64,000 nt of DNA from Streptomyces chumphonensis (GTDB taxonomy: Bacteria; Actinomycetota; Actinomycetes; Streptomycetales; Streptomycetaceae). This document shows positions 16,338 through 24,549 of this stretch, one piece after another. Under the pieces are notes generated by a model that saw nothing but the letters and a program-made list of their open reading frames with translations, did not search any database and was not told the origin of the DNA. Location: assembly GCF_014779715.1 (NCBI RefSeq), contig NZ_JACXYU010000002.1:248001-312000 (forward strand), given 5' to 3'. The stretch's first letter is position 1, and every line of letters begins with the position of its first letter. The position numbers and the translations under genes were made by a program.

Positions 16338-18523
16338 ACACAGCCCCGAAGGACGCGGACGGGCCGGGCGCCGCCCGCCCGCACCGTCCCGGCCCGCACT
16401 CCGACGGGCTGCGGCGCTTCGCGACGATCTGGAGCCGTGCCGTCTACCCGACCACGGCCACCTGCATGACGCGCGCGGAGTTCGAGGAACACCTCGTCCC
16501 GCTCGCGGAGTTGCTGAGCCGAACCCTGCACGCCCGTCCGTTCGACCCGGTACCGGCCCGCGCGGTCGGGCAGGAGCTGGTCGCGGCGCACTGCACCGCA
16601 CCGGAGTCGCTCCCGCAGATCCTCGGTGTCGTCGACGCGTACCTGCTGCTCTACTGCTCCGACCCCGACCGGCTGCCCGCCGAGGAGGGCCGGGCCCGCT
16701 GCGCGCGCCTCCAGCACGCCATCGCGGCGGGGTTCGCGCGCGCCCTCCAGGAGCGCACCCGCGCGGAGCAGGAGGCCCTCTCCCGGGCGGCGCTGAAGGC
16801 GCAGTCGGAGATCGAACGGGCCCTGCACGAGAGCGAGACGCGGTTCCGGGCCGTCTTCGAGGGGGCCACCATCGGCATCGGGATCGGTACCCTGGACGGC
16901 CGGGTGATCGAGGTGAACAGCGCCCTCACCCGCATGTTCGGGGGCAACGAGGAGATCGTGCGGGACCGCCGCATCACCAGTTGGGTCCACCCCGACGACG
17001 GACCCACGGTGTGGCGCCTGTACGACGAGCTCGTGCGCGGCGAACGCGACCACTTCCGGGCGGAGAAGCCGTACCACCGGCCCGACGGCACCGTACTGTG
17101 GACCCACCTGACGGTCTCGCTCCTGCGCGACCCCGACGGCACGCCGCGCCTCATGCTGGCGCTGATGGAGGACATCACCGAGCGCAGGCTCCTGCATCTG
17201 CGGCTGCGCTACGAGGCCACGCACGACGCCCTGACGGACCTGCCGAACCGCACGCTGTTCTTCGAGCGCCTGGAGCAGACCCTCGCCCGGGAGGGCGACG
17301 CGGCCCGCTTCGGCCTGTGCTACCTGGACCTGGACGGCTTCAAGACCGTCAACGACAGCCTGGGGCACGCCGTGGGCGACCAGTTGCTCGTCGCCGTCGC
17401 CGAGCGGCTGCAGAACTGCGTGAAGGGGCCGGGCCAGCTGGTGGCGCGGATCGGCGGGGACGAGTTCGTCGCCCTCATCAACGACCCGCACTCCACCCGG
17501 GACATCACCGATCTCGCCGAGCGCGCGCTGGAGGCGCTGTCCACCCCGGTGCTGGTGGACGGCCGCGAGCTGCCGGTGCGGGCCAGCATCGGCATCGTGG
17601 AGGGTCCGGCCGGCGAGCGGACGGCGGCCGAGGTGCTGCGCAGCGCCGACATCACGATGTACCGCGCGAAGGCCCAGGGCGGCAACCGCTACGAGCTGGC
17701 CGACCCCGACTCCGACGCCCGGGTCATCAGCCGGCACAGCCTCACCAACCGGCTGCCCGCCGCCCTGGAGGGGCACGAGTTCTTCATCGAGTACCAGCCG
17801 CTGGTGCGGATGTGCGACGGCGGTGTGGAGGGCGCCGAGGCCCTGGTGCGCTGGGAGCACCCCCGGCACGGCGTGCTCGGCCCGGACCGGTTCATCCCGC
17901 TGGCCGAACACACCGGGCTCATCGTGCCCCTGGGCCGCTGGGTGCTGGAGGAGGCCGTGCGCCAGGCCTGCGAGTGGCAGGTGCGCGGTATCGGCGGCGC
18001 GCGCCCGCTGCGCGTCAACGTCAACCTCTCCCCGCGCCAGCTCAGCCACCCCGACCTGGTGTCGGAGACCGTCGCGGTGCTGGAGAACGCCGGGCTGCCG
18101 CCGGAGTCGCTGTGCCTGGAGGTCACGGAGTCGGCGATGATCCGGGCGGACGACGCCGAGCTCAAACCGCTGCGCCAGCTGGCCGAACTGGGCGTCGGCA
18201 TCGCCCTGGACGACTTCGGCACGGGCTACTCGAACCTGGCCAGCCTGCGCAGGCTGCCGGCGAGCACGCTGAAGCTGGACCGGTCCTTCACCCGGGGCCT
18301 CCAGCAGCACCCGGCCGACCCGGTCGACCTCAAGATCGTGGAAGGCATCGTCTCGCTGGCGCACGTGCTGGACCTCTCGGTGACCGTGGAGGGCGTGGAG
18401 ACGGCGGCGCAGGCCGCCCATCTGCGGGAGCTGGGCTGCGACTCGGCCCAGGGGTGGTACTACGCGCGCCCCGGGCCGCCCGAGCGGGTCACGGTCCCCC
18501 TGCCGCTGGCCGCCGCGCAGTGA
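16334..18523 (+). CDS. PAS-GGDEF-EAL cyclic-di-GMP turnover protein
   Basis: A 729-residue cytoplasmic protein. The N-terminal ~165 residues are a helical sensor-like region, followed by a PAS domain (about 170-290), GGDEF (about 294-455) and EAL (about 472-725). The diguanylate cyclase motif is intact (RIGGDEF near 371). The EAL domain keeps 'EALVRWEHP' and 'DDFGTGYSNLASL', so both synthesis and hydrolysis of c-di-GMP are possible. In Streptomyces, c-di-GMP binds BldD and controls sporulation timing. The GTG start overlaps the methyltransferase stop. No membrane segments are seen. Confidence 0.93.
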   Translation: MNTAPKDADGPGAARPHRPGPHSDGLRRFATIWSRAVYPTTATCMTRAEFEEHLVPLAELLSRTLHARPFDPVPARAVGQELVAAHCTAPESLPQILGVVDAYLLLYCSDPDRLPAEEGRARCARLQHAIAAGFARALQERTRAEQEALSRAALKAQSEIERALHESETRFRAVFEGATIGIGIGTLDGRVIEVNSALTRMFGGNEEIVRDRRITSWVHPDDGPTVWRLYDELVRGERDHFRAEKPYHRPDGTVLWTHLTVSLLRDPDGTPRLMLALMEDITERRLLHLRLRYEATHDALTDLPNRTLFFERLEQTLAREGDAARFGLCYLDLDGFKTVNDSLGHAVGDQLLVAVAERLQNCVKGPGQLVARIGGDEFVALINDPHSTRDITDLAERALEALSTPVLVDGRELPVRASIGIVEGPAGERTAAEVLRSADITMYRAKAQGGNRYELADPDSDARVISRHSLTNRLPAALEGHEFFIEYQPLVRMCDGGVEGAEALVRWEHPRHGVLGPDRFIPLAEHTGLIVPLGRWVLEEAVRQACEWQVRGIGGARPLRVNVNLSPRQLSHPDLVSETVAVLENAGLPPESLCLEVTESAMIRADDAELKPLRQLAELGVGIALDDFGTGYSNLASLRRLPASTLKLDRSFTRGLQQHPADPVDLKIVEGIVSLAHVLDLSVTVEGVETAAQAAHLRELGCDSAQGWYYARPGPPERVTVPLPLAAAQ

Positions 18524-18547
18524 CGCCGGGGCCGCCCGTGCGGCCGG

Positions 18548-19120
18548 TCAGCGGGTGCCCTCGCGGACCTGGAGTCGCTCGGCGAGTTCGGCGGCGACGG
18601 CCTTGATGGTCTCCAGGCCCGGCCGCCCCCAGGGCCGGGGCTCGCGGTCCACGACGCAGACGGTGCCGAGGGCCGTCCCGGTCCGGTCGATCACGGGGGC
18701 GCCGAGGTAGGAGCGGACCCCGATCTCGTCGACGACCGGGTTCCCGGCGAAGCGCGGGTAGTCGCGGACGTCCTCGAGCACCAGGGCTTTGCGGCGCACG
18801 ATGACGTGCGGGCAGTACCCCTGGTCCCGGGTCATCGTGCGGCCGACCTGGGAGTCGGGCGGCGCCTCGTCCGCCTCCTCCGCCCGGTCGGAGGCGGGCG
18901 TGTACAGGCCGGCGAAGTACTGCCGCTGCCGGTCGATGAAGTTGACCATGGCGTACGGAGCGGCGGTTCTGCGCGCGAGTCGGCGCGCGAACGCGTCCAG
19001 CTCGGGCAGCGGGGAGTCGCCCAGTCCGAGCTCCCGCAGCCGCTCGGCCCGCGCGGGCGCCTCGTCGTCCCGTGGCGTGAGCAGCAGGTGTGTGGTCGGG
19101 TCGTACGACATCGGGGGCAT
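18548..19120 (-). CDS. GAF-domain protein
   Basis: A 190-residue single GAF domain, with the typical core 'APYAMVNFIDRQRQYFAGL', 'QGYCPHVIVRRKALVLEDVRDYPRFAGNPVV' and 'YLGAPVIDRTGTALGTVCVVDREPR'. The conserved Cys in 'GYCPH' is typical of GAF proteins found beside Streptomyces conservons. ATG 19120 has GGAG 5 bases upstream; ATG 19111 is an alternative. It lies immediately downstream of the cvnD remnant and may originally have been the last gene of the conservon operon. Ligand unknown. Confidence 0.85.
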   Translation of the reverse strand: MPPMSYDPTTHLLLTPRDDEAPARAERLRELGLGDSPLPELDAFARRLARRTAAPYAMVNFIDRQRQYFAGLYTPASDRAEEADEAPPDSQVGRTMTRDQGYCPHVIVRRKALVLEDVRDYPRFAGNPVVDEIGVRSYLGAPVIDRTGTALGTVCVVDREPRPWGRPGLETIKAVAAELAERLQVREGTR

Positions 19121-19124
19121 GGGT

Positions 19125-19438
19125 ACTCCGGGTGGCGAGCGGATGCGTGACGAGGGTGACGAGGACCCGGGTGACGGAGGCGCCCTGCCGCGCGTCGCAG
19201 CGTGACCGGTACCTCCGGGCCGAGGTCGAGGGCGGCGTGGACCTCCCGCGGCGGACGGCGGTGGCCTCCGTCGCACGCGTCGTCGGCCACGACGAGGCCG
19301 AGGCCCCGCCGGTCGAAGAGGTCCACGGCCGGGAAGCGGTCGGACGGCCTGCGGGTGTCCGCGAGGACGACCGCGCCGAGCGCCCCGGCACTCAGCCCGT
19401 CCCGCCGGAACCCGAAGCGTTCCCGCGGGCACGGCGGC
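19125..19438 (-). pseudogene. cvnD: Conservon GTPase (CvnD) remnant, 5'-truncated and frameshifted
   Basis: Directly after the cvnB stop, the minus strand encodes the C-terminal half of a Cvn-type small GTPase: 'ERFGFRRDGLSAGALGAVVL', then 'ADTRRPSDRFPAVDLFD' and 'EVHAALDLGPEVPVT'. After a one-base slip near 19196-19203 the frame continues as 'CDARQGASVTRVLVTLVTHP'. These are the expected 'GALGAVVLVDTRR' and 'CDAR...VLITLVEH' landmarks. The P-loop half, the start codon and all of cvnC are missing. It looks like a deletion that fused the cvnB end to the middle of cvnD, followed by decay. Confidence 0.82.
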
Positions 19439-19855
19439 TCAGTCGCCCGTCCGCTGCCGCGCGGGGGTGGCCAGGAAGGGGCGGACGCCCTTGACGAGCA
19501 TGGCCGTCTCGTAGCCGAGGACGGCGGCGTCGGCCTCCCGGTCGGCCAGCACCGCGAGGCAGGCGCCCCGACCCGCGGTGGAGACGAACAGCAGCGAGGT
19601 GTCCAGTTCCACGAGTACCTGCCGCACCTCGCCGCCCCCACCGAACCGCACGCCCGCGTTGCGCGCGAGCGCGTACAGGCCGGACGCCAGGGCGGCGAGG
19701 TGGTCGGCGACGTCCGCCTCCAGACCGTGCGCGGCCTTCACCAGGCCGTCGGCCGCGAGCAGCAGGGCGCTGCGGGTGTGCGGTACGCGCTCGACGAGGC
19801 CGGCCAGCAGCCAGGACAGGTCGGTGGGGGGCCCGGCTGGCGCTTCGCTCACCAT
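19439..19855 (-). CDS. cvnB: Roadblock/LC7 protein, conservon CvnB
   Basis: A 138-residue roadblock/LC7 domain protein: 'LSWLLAGLVERVPHTRSALLLAADGL' at the N-terminus and 'QVLVELDTSLLFVSTAGRGACLAVLA' in the centre, the usual CvnB pattern. In conservons it works with the membrane ATPase CvnA and the GTPase CvnD. ATG 19855 is chosen because AAGGAG lies 11 bases upstream; ATG 19879 is possible but lacks a site. Since cvnC is absent and cvnD is broken, this copy may be a relic or may work with partners from another conservon. Confidence 0.88.
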   Translation of the reverse strand: MVSEAPAGPPTDLSWLLAGLVERVPHTRSALLLAADGLVKAAHGLEADVADHLAALASGLYALARNAGVRFGGGGEVRQVLVELDTSLLFVSTAGRGACLAVLADREADAAVLGYETAMLVKGVRPFLATPARQRTGD

Positions 19856-19901
19856 GAGGGGGTTCGTCTCCTTGGACATGACGGGCGGGGATGCGGGCGG
19901 C

Positions 19902-21647
19902 TCAGCGCAGGCCGTCGGGGAAGAGGCCGGGGACGTCGAGGGGGTCGACCGGACGGGCGGTCGACCGGTCCTCGGCGAGGCCGGTGCCCCGGCGGTACGC
20001 CACGATGAGGCCGGGGTCGGGTTCGGGCTCATCGTGGTCGTGCTCCCGGGAACCCCGCGGCGGGTCGCGCAGCTCGGGCACCGGGTGCTCCTGACGACGG
20101 CGGCGCGGCAGCTGCGGACGGTCCTGCGGGTGCGGGTACGGCCCGCCCGAGGGGAACGGCGGCGCGGGCGCCGCCCGGGGTGCGGGGACGTCGAGCGGCG
20201 TGGCCCCGTGCGGGGCCGGTGGCGGCGGAACGTTCCCGGGCAGCGCGGGCGGCGCCCAGGAGGCGTCGGGGGCGTAGCCGTCCGGTGCGGGCGGGTGGTC
20301 GTCGGGGCCGTCGTCCGGGGGGAGGCCGTCCGGCTGGAGACCGTCCGCCTCCGCCCCGTCGTCCGCCGGGTCGCCCAGGAGCGTCTTCGGGAGGACGAGC
20401 ACCGCCTGTACGCCGCCGTAGATGTTGCCCTGGAGCCGGACGGCGATGCCGTGCCGCCGGGCGAGCTGCGAGACGACGAACAGGCCGATGCGACCGTCCC
20501 CGAGCAGTTCGCGGACGTTGACCCGCCGTGGATCGGCGAGGAGGGCGTTCATCCGGGCGAGCTCGGCGCCCGTCATGCCGAGGCCGCGGTCCTCGACCTC
20601 GACCGCGAGCCCGGCCGTGACGTACTGCGCCCGCAGGGACACCGACGTCCGGGGTGAGGAGAAGACCGTCGCGTTCTCGACCAGTTCGGCCAGCAGGTGG
20701 ATGACGTCGGCCACGGCGTGGCCGCGCACGGTGCCCTGGACGGGCGGGACGAGCTTGACCCGCGGGTACTGCTCGACCTCCGCGATGGCCGAGCGGAGCA
20801 CCTCGGTGGCCGGGACCGGCCGCGTCCACTGGCGGCGGGAGACGCCTCCGCCGAGCACGGCCAGGTTCTCCGCGTGCCGCCGCACCCGGGTCGCGAGGTG
20901 GTCGACCTGGAAGAGACCTTTCAGGAGATCCGGGTCCTCGACGTCGTTCTCCAGCTCGTCGAGCAGTTCGATCTCCCGGTGCACGAGGGACTGCAGACGG
21001 CGGGCCAGGTTGACGAAGACCTCCACCCGCTCCTCGCCGTCCACCTCTCCCCCGCGCGCCAGCGACGCGGCCTCGACGACGGCCGCCTCGGCGGTGCGCT
21101 GCGCCAGCGTGCACGCGTGGGCCAACAGGTCGAAGGCGTCCCCCTCGGGTTCGGGGACGAGCGGAAGGTCCGGTCGGGCCGGTGGGTCGCCGCGCTCCAG
21201 CCGGGCCAGGAGCGCGCGCAGCGCCTCCTGGTTGCGGTCGGCCTCCCGGCGCAGGGCGGCGTAGCGCGCGGTGGTGGAACGCGCCTGCGTCCAGGCCGCG
21301 TACGCGGCGCCCATCACGATCGCGCAGCACAGCGCGGTCGCCGTGGCGAGCACCGTCCCCACCGTCGCGCTGCCGCGTGCCGGTCCGGTGAGGACGTCCC
21401 CCGCCCGCAGCAGCCAGCCGACCAGGGCGGCGGCGACGACGGCGGTGAGCCCGGCGGGCAGGACCGCCAGGCGCAGCAGGCGGCGCGCCTCGGGCCCGTC
21501 CGTGCCGCTGCCGCGCGGCGCGCCGGGGGGCGGTCCGGTGTCCTCGGCGGACGCGGGGTGCGGTGGGCGGGACTCCGGTTCGGCGAACAGAACGGAGAGG
21601 GAGGTTCCGCCTCTGTTCTCCGTCACACGGCTGGGGGGTTCGGGCAT
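19902..21647 (-). CDS. cvnA: Membrane histidine-kinase-like ATPase, conservon CvnA
   Basis: A 581-residue protein with two membrane helices (about 55-78 and 88-112), a coiled-coil linker, and a HATPase_c domain. The N box is 'LLAELVENATVFSSP' (about 318); G boxes are 'VEDRGLGM' and 'GRIGLFVVSQLARRHGI'. The phospho-acceptor His region is the atypical conservon form ('RLQSLVHREIELLDELE'). A 150-residue Pro-rich tail follows. CvnA proteins act as receptor-like partners of Roadblock and GTPase proteins. ATG 21647 is the first start before the family-like region. Confidence 0.9.
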   Translation of the reverse strand: MPEPPSRVTENRGGTSLSVLFAEPESRPPHPASAEDTGPPPGAPRGSGTDGPEARRLLRLAVLPAGLTAVVAAALVGWLLRAGDVLTGPARGSATVGTVLATATALCCAIVMGAAYAAWTQARSTTARYAALRREADRNQEALRALLARLERGDPPARPDLPLVPEPEGDAFDLLAHACTLAQRTAEAAVVEAASLARGGEVDGEERVEVFVNLARRLQSLVHREIELLDELENDVEDPDLLKGLFQVDHLATRVRRHAENLAVLGGGVSRRQWTRPVPATEVLRSAIAEVEQYPRVKLVPPVQGTVRGHAVADVIHLLAELVENATVFSSPRTSVSLRAQYVTAGLAVEVEDRGLGMTGAELARMNALLADPRRVNVRELLGDGRIGLFVVSQLARRHGIAVRLQGNIYGGVQAVLVLPKTLLGDPADDGAEADGLQPDGLPPDDGPDDHPPAPDGYAPDASWAPPALPGNVPPPPAPHGATPLDVPAPRAAPAPPFPSGGPYPHPQDRPQLPRRRRQEHPVPELRDPPRGSREHDHDEPEPDPGLIVAYRRGTGLAEDRSTARPVDPLDVPGLFPDGLR

Positions 21648-21858
21648 CGCGGTCCTCTGCGGTCGGGGGGGATACCGGTCCGGCGGGGAGAGCGGCACCC
21701 GCCGGGGAGCGGCGGGCCTCACGCTAGTGGGCCCCACCGCCCGTGAAGGGCCCGGTCAGCGGATTCGCCACCCCTCGCCAACCCCGAACGGGTGAGAACG
21801 TCGCCCGGCTGTTCGGACCGGCCGGAAGCAGGTTCAGGTCACGGCGGGGGCGTGCGTC

Positions 21859-22497
21859 TCAGTGCTGCCGCACCGTGACGTTGACCCGGCCGCGCAGGCC
21901 CAGGCCGGGCGGAGCGGTGCCCGGACGGGTACGCGGCACGCCGTGGTAGGCCAGCCGGGCGGGGCCGCCGAACACGAAGGCGTCGCCGCAGGCCAGTTCC
22001 ACGTCCGTCCACGGACGGCCGCGCCCCTCGGGACGGCCGAACCGGAAGACGCAGGTGTCGCCGAGGCTGAAGGAGACCACCGGCGCCGGGGACCGCTCGT
22101 CGCTGTCGCGGTGCATGCCCATCCGGGCGGCGGCGTCGTAGACGTTGACGAGCGCGACGTCGTAGCCGGTCGCGTCCGGCCGTCCGTAGGCCGCGGTGAC
22201 CGCTTCGCGGGCCCACTCCCCCAGCCACGGCGGGAACGGCTTGACGGGCGCGCCGTCGCCGTCCACGGCCGTGCGGGCGTAGCCGTAGGGGTACCAGTGC
22301 CAGCCGAGGCTGAGCTGCCGCACCGACATCCGCCCGCCGTGCGGCATCCGCACCGTCCGCAGCCCGGCCGGCGGCCTCGCCCACTCCCGGCACGCCGCCA
22401 GCAGCTCGCGCTGCGCCTCCGAGCCCAGCAGGCCCGGCAGGTGGACGGCCCCCGGGGCGATCTGGGCGGCGGGGCGGGGGAACAGCTCACCGGTCAC
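21859..22497 (-). CDS. alkB: AlkB-like 2-oxoglutarate/Fe(II) dioxygenase
   Basis: A 212-residue protein of the AlkB fold. Iron ligands are seen in 'MHRDSDE' (HxD, about 126-128) and in 'AYHGVPR' (distal His). The 2OG-binding arginines are in 'RVNVTVRQH' at the C-terminus, and 'WHWYPYGYAR' and 'NVYDAAARMGMH' are typical. Likely repairs N-alkylated bases by oxidative demethylation. GTG 22497 is the start. Divergent from the tyrosine phosphatase gene. Confidence 0.9.
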   Translation of the reverse strand: MTGELFPRPAAQIAPGAVHLPGLLGSEAQRELLAACREWARPPAGLRTVRMPHGGRMSVRQLSLGWHWYPYGYARTAVDGDGAPVKPFPPWLGEWAREAVTAAYGRPDATGYDVALVNVYDAAARMGMHRDSDERSPAPVVSFSLGDTCVFRFGRPEGRGRPWTDVELACGDAFVFGGPARLAYHGVPRTRPGTAPPGLGLRGRVNVTVRQH

Positions 22498-22589
22498 CCG
22501 TCCAGCCTAGGCGCACGAGGTCTGACCTGCCGGTAACCCGGTGCCGTATCGTCGGACGAGCCGCCCCCGTCGAGCCGTTAGGAGCGCCT

Positions 22590-23396
22590 GTGACGTCCGA
22601 AGCCCTTGAGCCCGTCCTCGCCGGTGTACGCAATTTCCGCGACCTCGGCGGCCTGCCGACCACGGACGGCCGCCGGGTGCGGCACGGCATGCTGTACCGC
22701 AGCGGTCACCTCGCGCGGGCCACCGAGGAGGACGCCGCGTTCCTGGGCGGGCTCGGACTGCACACCGTCTACGACTTCCGCAACGAGGCCGACCGGGCGC
22801 TGGACGGGCTCGACGTGGCCCTGCCGGGCGTGCGGAACGTGAACATACCCCTGAGCGACCCCGCGCACGGCGCGGAGTTCTGGCAGCTGGTGCGGGACGG
22901 TGCGGTGGAGCGGCTGCGCGAGGAGCTGGCCGGCGGCCGGGCGGTGGTGCGGATGCAGGAGTCCTACCGCGACATCGTGCTCAACCGGACCGCCGAGCAC
23001 CGGCGCGTCCTGAGCGACCTGGCGGCGGGCAGCGTGCCGGTGCTCGTGCACTGCGCCGCCGGGAAGGACCGCGCGGGCCTGTCCGTCGCGATCACGCTGC
23101 TGGCGCTGGGCGTCGAGCGGGAGGCCATCGAGGCGGACTACCTCCTGTCCAACGACCCGCACCGGCGCTACAAGGTGCACCGGGGCGACGCGGACCGCGA
23201 GGAGGGCGAGCGGCGCGCCATCGACCCCGAGGTGCGGGAGCTGCTCGCGCCGTTCTTCGACGCGCGCCCGGCCTACCTCGCCGCCGCCTACGCGGCGATC
23301 GCCGAGGGCTGGGGCGACGTGGACACCTACCTCGGCGCCGGGCTGGGCCTCGACGACGCGGCGCGCGGGCGCCTGCGCGAGCACTTCCTGGAGTGA
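22590..23396 (+). CDS. Tyrosine-protein phosphatase (PTP/IphP-like)
   Basis: A 268-residue phosphatase with the active-site loop HCAAGKDRAG (about residues 153-162; Cys nucleophile, Arg of the P-loop). The N-terminal 'NFRDLGGLPTTDGRRVRHGMLYRSG' is typical of the IphP/PtpB family, which act on phosphotyrosine and phosphoinositides. The GTG start at 22590 follows TTAGGAG. The last residues and stop lie in an 18-bp tandem duplication. Confidence 0.9.
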   Translation: MTSEALEPVLAGVRNFRDLGGLPTTDGRRVRHGMLYRSGHLARATEEDAAFLGGLGLHTVYDFRNEADRALDGLDVALPGVRNVNIPLSDPAHGAEFWQLVRDGAVERLREELAGGRAVVRMQESYRDIVLNRTAEHRRVLSDLAAGSVPVLVHCAAGKDRAGLSVAITLLALGVEREAIEADYLLSNDPHRRYKVHRGDADREEGERRAIDPEVRELLAPFFDARPAYLAAAYAAIAEGWGDVDTYLGAGLGLDDAARGRLREHFLE

Positions 23397-23422
23397 GGCC
23401 GGGGCCTGGAGTGAGGCCGGGG
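23387..23422. repeat. 18-bp tandem duplication over the phosphatase stop codon
   Basis: CCTGGAGTGAGGCCGGGG occurs at 23387-23404 and again at 23405-23422. The first copy contains the natural stop. It looks like a recent slippage event with no coding consequence. Confidence 0.85.
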
Positions 23423-23475
23423 ACGAGCCGGACGCGGACCCGGGCGGGGGCCCGGTCCGGCGCGTCGGCCGCGGG

Positions 23476-24549
23476 TCAGCGGCGGCGCTCCACGACGAAG
23501 TCCGCCAGGTCGGTGAACTGGGCCCGCACGCCCGCGGGCATGTCGACGCCGTCCAGCGCGCGCACGGCCACCTCGTGCCGGCGCCGGGCCTCCGCCTCGG
23601 TCCAGGAGCGACCCCCGGCCTCCTCGATGAGCGCGGCCCGCGTCGCGAACTCCGCCTCGTCGAAGTCCTCGAACTCCGCCGCGCTCTTCTTGGCGTCGGC
23701 CGCCAGCAGCTCGCCGAGCCGCTCCGCCGCGGGGCCGCCCGCCGCCAGCGCCGCCACCACCGGCAGGGACTTCTTGCGCTGGCGCAGGTCGCTCCAGGTG
23801 AGCTTGCCCGTCGACTGGGGGTCGCCCCAGATGCCGAGCACGTCGTCGACGGCCTGGAAGGCCAGGCCCAGGTGGTGCCCGTAGGCGTGCAGCGCGTCGG
23901 CGGCGGTCTCGTCCGCCCCGCCGAGGACGGCGCCGATGGAGGCGGAGCAGGCCAGCAGGGCGCCGGTCTTGTTGCCCTCCATCTCCAGGCACTCGGCGAC
24001 GTCGACGCGCTCGCGGTGCTCGAAGGAGATGTCCTGCGCCTGGCCGTCGATCAGCGCGCGGGTGGCGGCGGTGAGGCGGCGGGTGGCACGGGCGGCCTCG
24101 GGGGTGCCCAGTTCGAGCAGGATCTCGCCGGCGAGGGCGAAGAGGGCGTCGCCGACGAGGATGGCCTGCGCGGGCCCGTGGACCTTCCAGACCGTGTCGC
24201 GGTGGCGGCGCTGCTCGTCGCCGTCCATGAGGTCGTCGTGCAGCAGTGAGAAGTTGTGCACCAGCTCCACCGCGACGGCGCCGGGCACGCCCGTCTCGGG
24301 CGCGGCACCGGCCGCTTCGGCGGAGAGCAGGGCCAGGGCGGGCCGGACGGCCTTGCCGCCGTCGCCGTCGGCCGGGCGGCCCTCGGCGTCGATCCAGCCG
24401 AAGTGGTAGGCGGCGACGGTGTCCATGGGAGAGGCGAGGCGGGCCACGGCCGAGCGCAGCTCGGCCTGCGGCAGTGTGCGGCCACGGTGGAGGAGTGCGG
24501 TCACCCCCGCGGTGTCGATGCCAGCGCTAGCCGGTTGCACCGGGTTCAC
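23476..24549 (-). CDS. Polyprenyl (farnesyl/geranylgeranyl) diphosphate synthase of the squalene operon
   Basis: A 357-residue trans-prenyltransferase. The first Asp-rich motif DDLMD is near residue 102 and the second, DDVLGIWGD, near 232; 'GKAVRPAL' and 'GNKTGALL' are also present. It makes FPP or GGPP from IPP and allylic primers; with hpnCDE upstream, FPP for squalene is most likely. The GTG start overlaps the hpnE stop (GTGA), so it is the last gene of a coupled operon. Confidence 0.9.
   Translation of the reverse strand: MNPVQPASAGIDTAGVTALLHRGRTLPQAELRSAVARLASPMDTVAAYHFGWIDAEGRPADGDGGKAVRPALALLSAEAAGAAPETGVPGAVAVELVHNFSLLHDDLMDGDEQRRHRDTVWKVHGPAQAILVGDALFALAGEILLELGTPEAARATRRLTAATRALIDGQAQDISFEHRERVDVAECLEMEGNKTGALLACSASIGAVLGGADETAADALHAYGHHLGLAFQAVDDVLGIWGDPQSTGKLTWSDLRQRKKSLPVVAALAAGGPAAERLGELLAADAKKSAAEFEDFDEAEFATRAALIEEAGGRSWTEAEARRRHEVAVRALDGVDMPAGVRAQFTDLADFVVERRR

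Noticed and set aside
15830..18421. 863-codon open frame on the minus strand
   Set aside because: It is the antisense shadow of the PAS-GGDEF-EAL gene; its translation is Arg/His/Gln-rich with no domain, while the plus frame has complete motifs.
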